This document shows positions 49,693-61,232 of a stretch of 64,000 nt of DNA, one piece after another. The stretch lies in the NCBI GenBank assembly GCA_019828595.1, contig JAHQRK010000016.1:1116001-1180000 (forward strand), in the 5' to 3' direction. This DNA is from Aphanomyces cochlioides (lineage: Eukaryota; Oomycota; Saprolegniomycetes; Saprolegniales; Verrucalvaceae). A program made the translations under genes and the position numbers. How positions within the stretch are numbered: the stretch's first letter is position 1; each line of letters begins with the position of its first letter. A model generated the notes under the pieces. It was not told the origin of the DNA, did no database searches, and worked only from the letters and a program-made list of their open reading frames with translations.

Positions 49693-52600
49693 TCAAGTCA
49701 ACTTGAAGATGGCTGGATGTTTGTCCAAGAATCTCCGGTACGAACTGCGTTGGCTCAGCAAACCAAGAGTCGCCATGGTTTGTTGAGAGGTTGCTGGGTC
49801 TTGATTCATTCGAAGCCATCGGCGAACATTGGACGCCCAAAATGTCAAGGCAACATCGTTCAACCCAGGCAAGTAAGGTGGCTTGGTTGTATCAAATTTA
49901 ACTTTGTTGCGATGTGTCCATAGGAGATGAAGAATGCTGCAAACCAGCATAAACCAAAGACGATGGAGAACGTTTCGATATCGTTGCCACCGCTGAGCGA
50001 CTTGGAAGGCATCGATGTTGGTAATCCAGTCCCAGGTAAAGCGAACGCCAAATATACTCCATGCCTCACGATGCTGTAGCCACACACGACAAGTAACTGG
50101 GCAGTCCAAGAACAAGTGCTGGCGGGTTTCACGCGCAAAGCAGTTGGGATAACCACATCGGAGTGCACTCGGGTCAGTGGCCTCTTTGTACTTGAACTTA
50201 TCACCCACTGGGATCATATCGTAGAGAATTCTTGTCCAAAGGTCTGCTTGGACCGGCGTCACAAGACTTGAAAAGGGCTTTACGAAGGTTGAAAGGTAAT
50301 TGGCGACTTTGGTATGATTCTCACGTGTGTTGGAACGCAAGGGATGAGGTCGCGTCAACATGGGAGCGTGAAAACTCACTCGCTTGATTACTTTGGTTGT
50401 CCATGAGTTGAATGGTACGTCGGTGTCTCCTTGTCGACCTGAAATCACCATTTGAGGCGTAAGGTCGTTATCAACCGGTGCGTCGAGCTGCTTGTTGGCC
50501 TGAGTCCAAACATTCGTTGCAATTAGTGTCACCAACTTGTAGAAGTATCTGAAGGACGTCGGCACGGGTAATTCCTCGACAAAATGGTCCAAATGATCCT
50601 CCATTGACTCGCGAAACTCTTCGTAGGTTGGCCACGTTCTTGCTGGCGTCAAGAAGTCTTCCAAGCAATGTACGCCCCTCCAAGCAAGGTGTCTGTACCA
50701 GTCGCGATGGTTTCGAAGCGTGACTGCAAGCGATGACATCCCATCTCGACCCGGGACTTGGAAAAGCGGGTGCGACGACAGCCACAATGGCATTTGCGTC
50801 ATCTGATTCAACGTAGGTTCATGTGGCGTCTTGTTTGTGAGCGGAATTTGACTCCAATGCTTCCAAATATCATTCCAAAGAGGTGAGATCAAGTCCCGCT
50901 GCACAAGCTTATTGTTTGCGCTAGGATTGTACAGCATGAAGTCCCAAGTTGTTGCCCGCGAGTATGGGTACATACAGCGCTTCAATCGATCTGCTGGTAA
51001 GAGTGCCCACAATTCAGGATTGTCCTGATTGGTTTGGACTAGAAGTTGAAGACGTGTGATGCGTTGCTTTCGAATCACCGAAGCGATATGCGGCACTTTG
51101 AAGCCTGTCTTTGAGTCATGAAGCAAGCCACTTGGGGCCAAGGCCAGATACTTGTCTTGGGCATGTGTGCGCCGACTCAAGACAAACTTGTTCACCATCG
51201 ACTGCCATTTTTGCACGGTATGGTTTGGAATTGGAAGAACCATGGTGTAATGCCAAAGTTGTGATAGGATCATTGTGCTCACAAGCAATCGTCTGCCTTT
51301 GAGGGTTCTTGCTCGACACGCCCACGTGGTAAATGACTTGTAGAACTTGTCGGTGATGGCATTGATTTGAAGCATAGGGTCCAACTTGTGTCCCAACTCG
51401 ATCCCAAGGTACTTGATTGGCCTTCCACTTGGTACCATGGTCAATCTTGGGTGTTCAAAAACTGATTGAGTATTGTCTAGGGTCAAGACCTTGCTTTTGT
51501 TGCGATTGAGCTTGGCGCCGGAATGCCGACAGAATTCATCGACGAGCTCCAGTTGCGCTTCCAAGTCTCCAACCGAGCTTGAGATGAGCGTGGTATCGTC
51601 CGCGAAGAGAAGAACCGATGCGATCCCGAGTCCGAGAAAGCGTAGCCGTATTCGGGGTGGTTGCGAAGCATTTGAGCGAGTGGTTCGATCGTCAATACAA
51701 AGAGCATCGACGACAATGGATCGCCTTGCTTGACACCTCGAGACGGGTAGAATGGATCGGTAAGTCTGCCATTGATGTTCAAGCTGACTTGGGTTTGGTT
51801 GTAGAGTAACTTAACCCAGTCAATGAACTGATCTCCGACATTGAACTTCTTGAGAACGGCAAACATGAATTCATGATTCACACGATCATAGGCCTTTTCA
51901 AAGTCCAAGAACATTGCATAGGCTTCTTGGTTGAAGGTCGTGCAGTGGTGTTGAAGATCTTGAAGGAAGATAACATGGTCATGGATGCGTCTGCCCTTGA
52001 CAAAGCCATTTTGCCCAGGTTGAATGATCGCTGGTAGGACTTGAGACATTCTGTACGCTAAAGCGCGTGATAGGACTTTGACTTCGACCGGAATCAAGGC
52101 TATGGGTCTGTAGTTCGCAGGGTTGCGGCGGTCACCACCTTTGAACAGCAATGATATCGCCGACCATCTCTGCGATTCTAACATGATGCCTTGCTGGAGC
52201 TGATGATTGAAGACTATCGACAAAATTTCGCCAAACAAGGTAGGATGCAATTGATAGAATCCAGCTGAGAACCCGTCAATTCCAGGCGACTTGTGAGGAT
52301 TCATCGTCTTGATGGATTGCGCCAGTTCTTCAGTCGTTAATGGGGCGTCCAACATGTCCGAGTCGTCTTGGGGTAGGTGTCTTTCGAGCACAGTTAAGAA
52401 TTGGTCTTTGGCATGTTGACTTGTAGGTTGAAAGTCGCCTTCGCTCATCACTGCAGACCAATGACGAGTGAATGCAGCGTGGATTTCTTCGGGTATGGCA
52501 GTGACATTCCCATGTTCATCATAACAATCAACGATAGGAATGGAGAACTGCCTTGCCCGGGGTTTTCGAAAGAAGTGACTTGTCGGAGCTTCATTTTTGG

Positions 52601-53817
52601 TTGCGTGGAAGTCGAAACTCAAGTCTGCTTGGTGTTGTTTCAAGTCTCGCGTCTTCGTCTCATACTGTGCCTTTGCAGTATTGAGAGCTGCTTCGGTGAG
52701 TCGTCCTCGATGATGCTTTAACTGAGCTTGTAACCATAGGATTTTTGCTTCCTGGAGTGCATTCCTTTGACTTGTGATTATCCGAGCATGGTACTTTTGA
52801 AGAAAGCGCTTGGTGCGGCGTTGCCATTGCGTCCACAAGACTCCTGGGCGGTCCGAAACTTTCAAGCGCTCGAGGAGGTCTCTTGCCTCAGACACGATTG
52901 CTTCTCGGACTTCTTGGATCGTCAGAAGTTCTTTTGGCAGCTTCCAATAGCTTTTAACCCGCGTTGTTTGCACCGGTTGGAGCTCCACTTTATGCCACAT
53001 GTGATCCGTGTTTGCTGTAGGTTCAAAGTATTCGCCAGTGGAATACATTCGGCACAAGGCGGAGTTCAGGAAGATGTAATCAAGACGATTGAGCCGCTTG
53101 GGTGAAGAGTAAACACACTTTGTAGGGTTGAAAGATCTCCAAGCGTCAACGACATCAAGCTCTTGAAGCCAAGCGAAGCAAGACTGCCTGTTGACTTGGT
53201 GGTTCGAGTTGGTGGAGCCTCTGGAATCCAATGTTCGATCCATTGGAAGGTTGAAGTCTCCCATGACGACGTGTTTGGATCCCATGGGAAAGTTTCGTGG
53301 CAAAGCCTCGAAGAAAGCGTCGCGCTCGCTGTCGACAACAGGTGCGTAAACATTGTGGTAGTAGATGGGGTCTTCTCCCCACATTGAACTGACAACCATG
53401 TAGCGATCTTCGACGTCGTATTGGCGTTCGTGTTGAAGTGAGTCGAAGCCAGGAATCGTATGATGGAAGACCATGGCGACGCCACCGGATCTGTATTGCT
53501 CAAGTTCTTCTCCATGCAGCCGATGGTCGTTGGCAGCGATAAAGTAGTTCTTGTGGCCAAGCGCATGATCAAGGTGAAACTTGAACGTGGAGAACATCTT
53601 CTCACTGGCAAATTTTGTTTCTTGTAGGGCAATAATCTCGTGCCTTGAGATCATCGAGTTGACGAGTTGGTTTCCGTTGTCTCTCGCCAGTCCGTTGATG
53701 TTGGCGGTGACGATAGACAAGTTGGTAAGTTTTGAGTTGGGAAACGTGGCTGATGGATGTTGTAGAGGGGGTTGATGGTTGGGATGTGTTGCGGTTGCTT
53801 GGACTGAGGCCGCGGAG
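49693..53817 (-). pseudogene. Retrotransposon ORF2 of element 2, broken by one-base deletion
   Basis: The first part (53817 to about 51628) carries the endonuclease (VVMGDFNLP, LNRLDYIF, TANTDHMWH) and the RT up to EYGYAFSDSG. The second part (about 51640 to 49693) continues with QLELVDEFCRHSGAKLNRNK to the C-terminal zinc motif (CGYPNCFARETRQHLFLDC). Between them element 1 reads CCCAGAGTCC where element 2 has CCCGAGTCC (51625-51633): one base is missing. The frame therefore changes just before the catalytic FADD. As in element 1, the 5' end of the open frame overlaps the end of ORF1 and lacks an ATG. Confidence 0.88.
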
Positions 53818-53820
53818 ACC

Positions 53821-56351
53821 TTAGTACAACAAGTTGTTCCTGCGCTGCAGGCGGGTATTGTCGTTGCCGACGAACGCTGTTAACGAGTTGTCTGTAGGCT
53901 GGTAGGCATCGATACTGAGTTGCCAGATCCGCGACGACATCTCCGACTTGCAGACGCGATTGAGCTCTTCAGCGAAGTATTGCCCAAACGGCGACTTGAG
54001 CAAGGCCCACAACGTATTGGGAGCCAACATGCGGCCATGCTTTGTTGGCAGCCATGCTACCGGTTGGCGTGTGAGGTATAAAATCCACTCGTCGTTTCTG
54101 AATACTAATGGCGCTTGAACAGCGAGCCACAATTCGAACGCGGCGAGTGCATCTTCCACTTGTTCCGTTGAGAAGGCAGGGTGTTTTGGCGCAGCTTCGA
54201 AGAACTCTCCGACGCTCGATATTGCTTCGAGTCTGGTCCACTTGGGGTGTTCTTGGAAGGCAAATTTGAAGCCATTGGTGAACGAATCAACCACTGGTAG
54301 CTGTGTCGCCGACATCCATCGTTGCCAAGCGTGCATACGGACGACCTTGAGGTAATCACTGTACGCATGCGTGGCTAACTTGGTCAGGACTACGTTCATG
54401 TTTTGGGTGTGTGAGTGCACCACCTTCCAGAGGCCGTCGACGTTGCATCGACGGATGTAGTCGACCACATCGAGCTCCGTCCCGGAGATATCGGCTGTGT
54501 TGACTTGGTTGTGGTGTTGAAAAGCGGCCCCTTCCTCGACACTGGTACGGAGCACCTGGACTAGCTCGTCCATTGTGAGGTTGTCAGGATGCCATCGAAG
54601 CTTGTTTTCGACAACTTGTTGTTTCTTGACGAAGGCGTCGCGAGTGGTGACTACACCTTGGGGATCTTCGTGATCGTGGGTAAGTACACTCGAGTTGGAG
54701 TTTCATGCTGAGAGTCCACTGGCATAGTGGTAATCTCAATCGTTGCGAGGACATCAAAGAAGTTGTCGGAGGCCCACAAGACTGCCGATGACGACGCTTG
54801 CTCAGCGACAACTCTCTTCTTTGAGCGCGGTACAACAAATCCGTCTTCATCAGTTGACTGAATCGTGGCACGTTTAGCTGATTTTGGATCAACCTCCATG
54901 TCACCACTCAACGGCGGAGCATCAACCGGGGCAATTGTTTCGGGTTCGGGAGGTGTTATTTCCATATCTTTTGACTCTTCAATTTCACGTTGGGTTGTAG
55001 GTTCGTCGGGCTTTTGTTCTTGGTCCGTTTTTGCTCGTTTGGCTTGTTGGGCTCCTTGGTCTTCGTCATTTTGTTCTTGTTGTGGTTCGGGCGCTTGCTT
55101 CCCTTGGCTTTGCATCACCGCAGCAGCGTGATCCAATTCCAAGCAATGAGGCGAAACGCCAGTGGTGCGAGCAGCGGAGCGTTCAAAGTTCTTGACGAAC
55201 ACGTTGTAGGCCACGCCGTCAAGTTTCAGCTGATCGGCGGGGTGTCCATTGACTACAAGTTGTTTGGGGACTTCTGCTTCCAAGAAGTAGACGCGCCACA
55301 CATTGGATTGACAGGAGACATTGGGTATGTATTGTCGATATGCTTGAAAGATCGGCTTCATCTTCAGACGACGTAGCAAACGAAAGAGCTTCCCCGAGTC
55401 GAAGTTGAAGCGGATGCCAACAATGTCCATGAAGAAGAACTTGTCCATGGGGTCGGTCGAGTCTTTCGTTGATCCACTGATTTTGGCAGTAGGCGCTGGA
55501 ATGGTAAAAGTCTTACCAAAGATCGAGATGGGTTTGCCAACGAGCTGGTCCTTCACGACTTTCGAGGTAATGGACACAACGATGTCACCGGTGCGTGTTT
55601 TGTTGAGCTGAACGAAATCCAATAGGAGATCCGCCCAGTCGGCGTCTTGGTTCTCTTTGAAGAGCGCATCAATGATCTTCTCGTTGGAGTACTGCTTGTC
55701 TGCAAAGGCTCCACCAGTTTCGATCCACATCGTCGTGGTGGCCCTCTTGGTCTTGACCGGCGTTGCCTTGGAGATGGCTTCAAGCAAGTCTTCCTCGCTT
55801 GCATCTTCTTGGCTTGCAAGTTCGATGAGCTTGTCGAGGTACTCGGTCTTGGGACGAGTGACAACTGTCTTGACTTTTTTTGGAGGTGTATTTCCTTGGC
55901 CGCTCTTGAGGAGATCGGCGTAGGACATTTTCTTGGGTTGTTGTTGCGGCGTTATCTCGCGTAGGGGAGTGTCAAGTGGGTCGGAGAGATCAATGAGAAC
56001 TCGACGGGATGCGGGATCGCCGGCTTGGTCGGTTGGAGGGCTATCCTGGGGCTTGGTGGTATCTTCGACGCGCTCGTACAAACCATCTTGGCGATCGACG
56101 GAAACTTTCGAATTAGTCTTGCTTGACATATCTTCGTGTTCTTCGGGAGGAGAAGGATCGGCGGCATTCGCGGCGTCGGCGACTGGGCCAAGTGCAACAT
56201 CCTCATCCTCACCAGGATGGAGCGATTGCAACGGCGGGTCGACAGCGCTTTCGAAACTTTCCTTGGGAGAGAGGTTCTCAGCAGGAGGCAGGACAACTTG
56301 CTTGGCGGATTCGAGATCGGTGGCGGGAACGGAAGCGGCGGCGGACGACAT
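53821..56351 (-). pseudogene. Retrotransposon ORF1 of element 2, broken
   Basis: The N-terminal 566 residues are open from ATG 56351 (MSSAAASVPATDLESAK) to a stop at 54651, right after PTRVYLPTITKIPKV. The C-terminal domain continues from about 54573 in another frame (MDELVQVLRTSVEEGAAF to RLQRRNNLLY). Element 1 is continuous here, so element 2 has a small indel with frameshift in the linker. The folded regions on both sides are well conserved with element 1. Confidence 0.85.
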
Positions 56352-56414
56352 GGTGCGCGGGGTACCTTACTTTGGCAGTTGACTAGAGTGGTTGACGGCA
56401 AAAGTAAAAGTGGG

Positions 56415-56486
56415 GGGGATAGCTCACTTGGTGAGTCGTCTGATTATCACTACGGTGGTACAGGGTTCGATACCTGCACGCTCTAA
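56415..56486 (+). other. tRNA-like unit with Pol III box A and box B (retroelement target)
   Basis: GGGGGATAGCTCACTTGGTGAG has a D-arm (GCTC/GAGT) and matches box A (TAGCTCACTTGG). GGTTCGATACC at 56465-56475 matches box B and could form a T-arm with a CAGG/CCTG stem. The acceptor ends do not pair (no CCCCC near 56480) and the anticodon stem is poor, so it is not an ordinary functional tRNA. It may be a decayed tRNA or a tRNA-derived SINE head. Its first 13 bases are the sequence duplicated at the three retroelement borders. Confidence 0.5.
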
Positions 56487-57137
56487 GCCGGATAAAGCCG
56501 TTGCTTCCGGATATGCTCTGTGCATTGTCGAAGACCGTGTGCAATTAGTGTGAGTCCAAGAGAAAGTGCCGACGACACTTTTTTGCCGCAGTCAGTTGCT
56601 CGAAACGAAGTGCTTTTTGTGTGTGATTGTAGCTTTCACAGAGAGATAAAGACGATAATAGACTTCCGTTTTCACTGTGAATGGCCCAAACCTCTCCGTG
56701 AGGGCATATCTTTGAGCGAGCGAGTCAACTTAAGCCAAGAGAGTGTGCGAGTTTCTGGTCTGCGAAAACCAGAGCCCGCTGAGTCGTTTCAATCAACTCA
56801 GCACCCTTCCTGAATCGCCCTCATCAGACCAAGCGACGCTGTGGTCAGACCGCGGGCAACCGGTCCACGTATCCCCTTTTCACTTTCTACAATGCCTGGC
56901 TCATCGGGCGTTTTCGGCACTAGCGGCCAAGACGGCTCGCCAAAACAACCCCCTCACGTTAACAACGATTCCCCGTCTCCTTCCCTCTTGTCGCAGAAGG
57001 AGGCACAACTCCCCCCACTAGCTCCCCGTACAACCGCTAAAACTCAGACGACAAAAGCCTCAAAACGTTGAACCTCTCCAGTGGGATCATGTCCAAGCGG
57101 ATTGTCATTTTGCGATCCGACTCGGACCACGGAAGCG
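56487..57137. other. Intergenic between retroelement block and sulfotransferases
   Basis: It contains another TTCCGGATATG (56506). No gene with protein character was recognised. Confidence 0.4.
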
Positions 57138-58062
57138 ATGGATGACACGCAGGAGCGTCCTCGATTTGACCGCGTTGTGAACGGCGTCGCCCGTCGGCCC
57201 TGGATTCAACCAAGATGGCTACGATGCGTTCTACCACCTCGACTTCAAACACGATGACCGTAATGCGCTCACGTTTGGCAAGTGCAGCACGACCTACTTG
57301 CAAAAGATCCTCTACTTGCTCACGCGCTTGGACGACTCTGGAAACTTCCCGCCAGGATACGACAGCTCGACCGACGTTGCCGCGCAAGGCCAGCTCTACG
57401 TCGACTGGATGTATCATGAAAGAGGCCGTGGAATGTTTCCCAACCACACGATTGAAGACATGTTGGCTCAACCGTCGCCGCGCATCTTCTCGACCCACTT
57501 GCGAGCCGAGCTCCTCCCTCCACAGATTCCAGCCAAGGTGGTCTACATGGTGCGCAACCCCAAGGGCGCCTACATGTCGTTCCACCACTTGATGACCAAG
57601 ATGAACTTTTCAAAAGGCGCTTGGATTGACACGGACGACCAGCAAGGCTCGTACTCGTTCTACATGCAAGGGTTCTACTTTGACCATCTCAAAGCCATGC
57701 AGAGCTACGTCGACAAGAACGCCAAGACGCCCTTCCTGTCGCTCTACTACGAAGACGTCGTCACCAACTTTGACGACAATGTCCGCAAACTTGCGCATTT
57801 CCTCGACATTCCATTGTCCGACTCGAAGCTTCAGGCGGTCAAGTCCAAGAGTTCCTTCTCGACCATGCAAGCCGCGGAGCCCGAACACCGCCAGAAGCTC
57901 TTCCGCAAGGGCGTCAATGGTGACTGGAAGAATTTCGTCGACACGATCGACAAATACGGGTGGCCCACACCGAGCACCGCCCAGTGGGAGCGCTTTGACG
58001 ACGAAATGGCCAAACTCAAGGACTTGCCGCTCGCGCAGCCGTTGTTTCGGTGGAAGGTGTAA
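57138..58062 (+). pseudogene. Sulfotransferase copy with 5' frameshift and altered PAPS loop
   Basis: A tandem copy of the intact gene at 58437-59354. From an ATG at 57138 the N-terminal frame is thrown off by one extra base near GGCGTCGCCCGT (57181-57192) compared with GGTGTGCCGTGT in the intact copy. In the downstream frame the PAPS loop is TFGKCSTTYLQK: the first Gly of KCGTT is Ser, and HDDRNALTF replaces QDDVVALTF. From about 57298 the protein is nearly identical to the intact copy except GAYMSFHHLMTKMNFSKGA and the C-terminal FRWKV. A product from an internal start would lack the PAPS loop, so I call it a pseudogene. Confidence 0.75.
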
Positions 58063-58436
58063 CTTAAAAGAGCTGTCACTCTTCATGACCTCACTTGCTC
58101 TTCCTCGTGGCGATAGAGATAGGACCGAGGCAGTGTCAGAGGTAGGACGGACAGCTCATCCATGATGTGAGGTGGAGGCTGACTCCTCGATCGTGGAAGT
58201 TCTGTAGGGCGTGCTGCCGAGTGCTTCCACGCCCGACCATCTCCTTCAGACTCGAAACATTCTACCGACCGACAGGAGGACACTCGGCAAAGTACCGACG
58301 CGGCGCCATGACTGCCATCCTCGTCGAGTTGAGTTGTTAACCGCCACGGAACATTCAACCTCTCAACTGTGATATGCGCCATTCTGCGACGACAGTCGCA
58401 TCGTCAGTTGGCAATTGTTCAAGTCCCACGGAAGCG
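58063..58436. other. Intergenic between tandem sulfotransferase copies
   Basis: About 370 bp, presumably the promoter of the intact copy. The sequence just before the ATG (ACGGAAGCGATGGA) is shared with the broken copy, showing that the duplication includes some upstream DNA. Confidence 0.4.
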
Positions 58437-59354
58437 ATGGAGAAGAAGCGCATTCAAATCATCCACCACGTGAACGGTGTGCCGTGTGGTCCTGGATTCA
58501 ACCATGACGGCTACGATGCGTTCTACCACCTCGACTTCAAACAAGACGACGTTGTCGCGCTCACGTTTGGCAAGTGCGGCACGACTTACTTGCAAAAGAT
58601 CCTCTACTTGCTCACGCGCTTGGACGACTCTGGAAACTTCCCGCCAGGATACGACAGCTCGACCGACGTTGCCGCGCAAGGCCAGCTCTACGTCGACTGG
58701 ATGTATCATGAAAGAGGCCGTGGAATGTTTCCCAACCACACGATTGAAGACATGTTGGCTCAACCGTCGCCGCGCATCTTCTCGACCCACTTGCGAGCCG
58801 AGCTCCTCCCTCCACAGATTCCAGCCAAGGTGGTCTACATGGTACGCAACCCCAAGGACGCGTACGTCTCGATGCATCACATGATGACCAAGATGAACTT
58901 TGCAAAGGGCGCTTGGATTGACACGGACGACCAGCAAGGCTCGTACTCGTTCTACATGCAAGGGTTCTACTTTGACCATCTCAAAGCCATGCAGAGCTAC
59001 GTCGACAAGAACGCCAAGACGCCCTTCCTGTCGCTCTACTACGAAGACGTCGTCACCAACTTTGACGACAATGTCCGCAAACTTGCGCATTTCCTCGACA
59101 TTCCATTGTCCGACTCGAAGCTTCAGGCGGTCAAGTCCAAGAGTTCCTTCTCGACCATGCAAGCCGCGGAGCCCGAACACCGCCAGAAGCTCTTCCGCAA
59201 GGGCGTCAATGGTGACTGGAAGAATTTCGTCGACACGATCGACAAATACGGGTGGCCCACACCGAGCACCGCCCAGTGGGAGCGCTTTGACGACGAAATG
59301 GCCAAACTCAAGGACTTGCCGCTCGCGCAGCCGTTGTTTCAGTGGATGGAGTAA
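58437..59354 (+). CDS. Cytosolic-type sulfotransferase (intact tandem copy)
   Basis: 305 residues from ATG 58437 (MEKKRIQIIHHVNGVPCG). PAPS 5' loop TFGKCGTTYLQK, 3'-phosphate block KVVYMVRNPKDAYVSMHHMM, LYYEDVVTNFDDNVRKLAHFLD, and RKGVNGDWKNFVD with the RKGxxGDWK signature. It ends LPLAQPLFQWME. All binding elements are present, so it is probably active. Acceptor unknown. The upstream frame is open to 58374 without a better start. It differs from the 37074-38030 enzyme in the KCGTT context (TFGK against TFAK), so these are separate paralogues. Confidence 0.9.
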   Translation: MEKKRIQIIHHVNGVPCGPGFNHDGYDAFYHLDFKQDDVVALTFGKCGTTYLQKILYLLTRLDDSGNFPPGYDSSTDVAAQGQLYVDWMYHERGRGMFPNHTIEDMLAQPSPRIFSTHLRAELLPPQIPAKVVYMVRNPKDAYVSMHHMMTKMNFAKGAWIDTDDQQGSYSFYMQGFYFDHLKAMQSYVDKNAKTPFLSLYYEDVVTNFDDNVRKLAHFLDIPLSDSKLQAVKSKSSFSTMQAAEPEHRQKLFRKGVNGDWKNFVDTIDKYGWPTPSTAQWERFDDEMAKLKDLPLAQPLFQWME

Positions 59355-60120
59355 CCTAAACGTGTGGTTGATCATGGTTGGTGTTGCCGCAGACGTCACA
59401 GGTGGAGGTAGGATCGCGGAGGAGGACACCGCTTCTGTGGCGCTGCTTGGCGCGCAAAGTCGTCCTTCGTCGGTGTTGTCATGGACACCCGTACCGTGTG
59501 ATGCTTCGTCATCCATTATCCATGCCAGAGCGGGCAATCAGGATGGACGCAACGCCATGACGCTCTCCAGTCCGGATCCTTCCCCCCTCTCTCTCTGCTG
59601 CACAGCGAATCCACGGTGTCTCTATCATACAGCCGATGCTGGCGTGGTAGGCAGCTCGCGCGGTTCCTCCAAACGCAGTCGAGCTCAACCAAGGAGTGCG
59701 CGCGCTCTCTCTCTGAGCTTTCACGGAGCGACAAGAAGTCCGAGCACTCCAATATGCTCTCCAGAGTACTGACAATCCTGCTGAAAGCCGCGCGAGGACG
59801 ATTTGGCGACGAAAATGTCGGCATTCGCGCTGGTGGAGGTTTGTCATGTCTGGAATCCGGGGCTTGATGAGATGTCCAACACGGGGAAGAACAACAGCGC
59901 GCGAGCAATCTTGACTGTGGGAAGCCCAAAGTCTGCAGTCGCTTCCACGGTCAAGCTAGAAGCGAGCGAGAGAGCATGGGCTTTCCGTCTTGCCGACGTC
60001 TTCAGTTGAACAGGAGTGGTCCAGGAGGCCATATGACCCTTTGGAAACTTATAGCCCGAGAAGCAACAGTAGCATGAAGACACCACATTCTTCCCGTCCA
60101 CACGCACGTCAGTCCTCGCC
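59355..60120. other. Intergenic, nothing recognised
   Basis: About 770 bp between sulfotransferase copies. Short open frames on both strands have no protein-like features. Confidence 0.4.
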
Positions 60121-61040
60121 ATGGAAGAGTCTTCCCAGCCCAAGCCGCTCATGACCGACTTGCGCTACGTCAAGGGAATTGCCGTCTCGTCGCGATTCAG
60201 TGAAGACGGGTACAATGCGTTCTACAACCTCGACTTCAAGCCTGACGACATTGTCGCGCTCACGTTTGCCAAGTGCGGCACGACGTTCTTGCAAAAGATT
60301 CTGTACCTGCTCACACGTCTCGACGAGACGGGCGACTTCCCGCCGACGTATGACAGCGCCAAGGACACCGTGGCGCAAGGATGCACCGCGACAAGGGCCA
60401 TGGACCTTACCCGGACAACACGATCGATGATATTGTCAACCAACCTTCGCCACGCATCTTCTCGACGCATTTGCGGCCTGAAATGGTCCCGCCGCACGTT
60501 GCCGACAAGGCGCGAGTCGTCTACATGCTCCGAAACCCCAAGGACACACACGTCTCGTTCCATCACATGGTGGCGAAAATGCGCGGCGTCCAAGGCGGCT
60601 GGCTCGGCACACCAGAGCACCAAGGAACGTATTCCTACTACATGGAAAAGAGTTACTTTGAGCATCTCAAGGCGATGCAAACGTTCATCGACGAGCAAGC
60701 GAACGGCCGCGTCTTGGTCTTGTACTACGAAGACGTGGTGACGAATGTCCGTGACAACGTGCGCAAGCTGGCCGCCTACCTCAATGTGCCGCTTTCCGAC
60801 GCCAAGTTCGACGCCATCGTGACCAAGAGCTCCTTCTCCAACATGCAAGCGGCAGCGCCTGAACGCCGACAAATGCTCTTTTGCAAAGGCGGCAATGGCG
60901 ACTGGAAGAATTACATCGACACGGACGTCAAGGACGCCATGCCGACGCCATCCACCGAGCAGTGGCAGCGCTTTGACGACGAATTAGCCAAGCTCAAGGA
61001 CCTGCCGCTCGCTCAACCTCTCTTTCAGTGGATGAACTAA
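60121..61040 (+). pseudogene. Sulfotransferase copy with internal deletion and RKG-to-CKG change
   Basis: The N-terminal part (60121 to about 60380) is intact: MEESSQPKPLMTDLRYVKG, then TFAKCGTTFLQKILYLLTRLDETG. After KDTVAQG the frame breaks. Compared with the paralogue (AQGQLYVDWMYHERG), about 19 bases are missing between CAAGG and ATGCACC, and the rest continues in another frame (MHRDKGHGPYPDNTIDDIV to PLFQWMN). The C-terminal signature reads LFCKGGNGDWK, so the Arg that contacts PAPS is Cys. It is convergent with the membrane-protein gene at 61233-61910 (192 bp between stops). Closest by eye to the enzyme at 37074-38030. Confidence 0.8.
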
Positions 61041-61232
61041 CACGACAACCTCCTCTCTTATGCCATCGACCCAAGTCGGAGCCGCCTTGTAGCTCGTGTC
61101 TGTGGCCGTCGTTGTCGCCGCCAGTCGATGCAATTTCCGTCAACTCTGTCTTGTTAGCCCACATCGACGGGAAGATGCATGAAGCCGACGAGAAAACTCA
61201 TCGCTTGATTACAAACATGAAGTCGACAAAGA

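Larger units (their letters stand above)
47784..56414 (-). mobile_element. L1-like non-LTR retrotransposon, element 2 (frameshifted)
   Basis: About 8.6 kb, same family and orientation as element 1, placed head-to-tail with it. ORF1 is broken near 54574-54650 and ORF2 near 51628. The 3' region (49692-47784) and the 62-bp 5' leader match element 1 in plan. Nucleotide differences from element 1 are scattered, so the two are not a fresh tandem duplication. Confidence 0.88.

Noticed and set aside
56415..56486. Calling this unit a functional tRNA gene
   Set aside because: Box A and box B fit, but the acceptor ends do not pair and the anticodon stem has mismatches, so only a tRNA-like or tRNA-derived label is justified.
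58419..59537. A 372-residue minus-strand frame opposite the intact sulfotransferase
   Set aside because: The sense strand has all sulfotransferase motifs. The antisense frame mirrors their codons and has no motif of its own.
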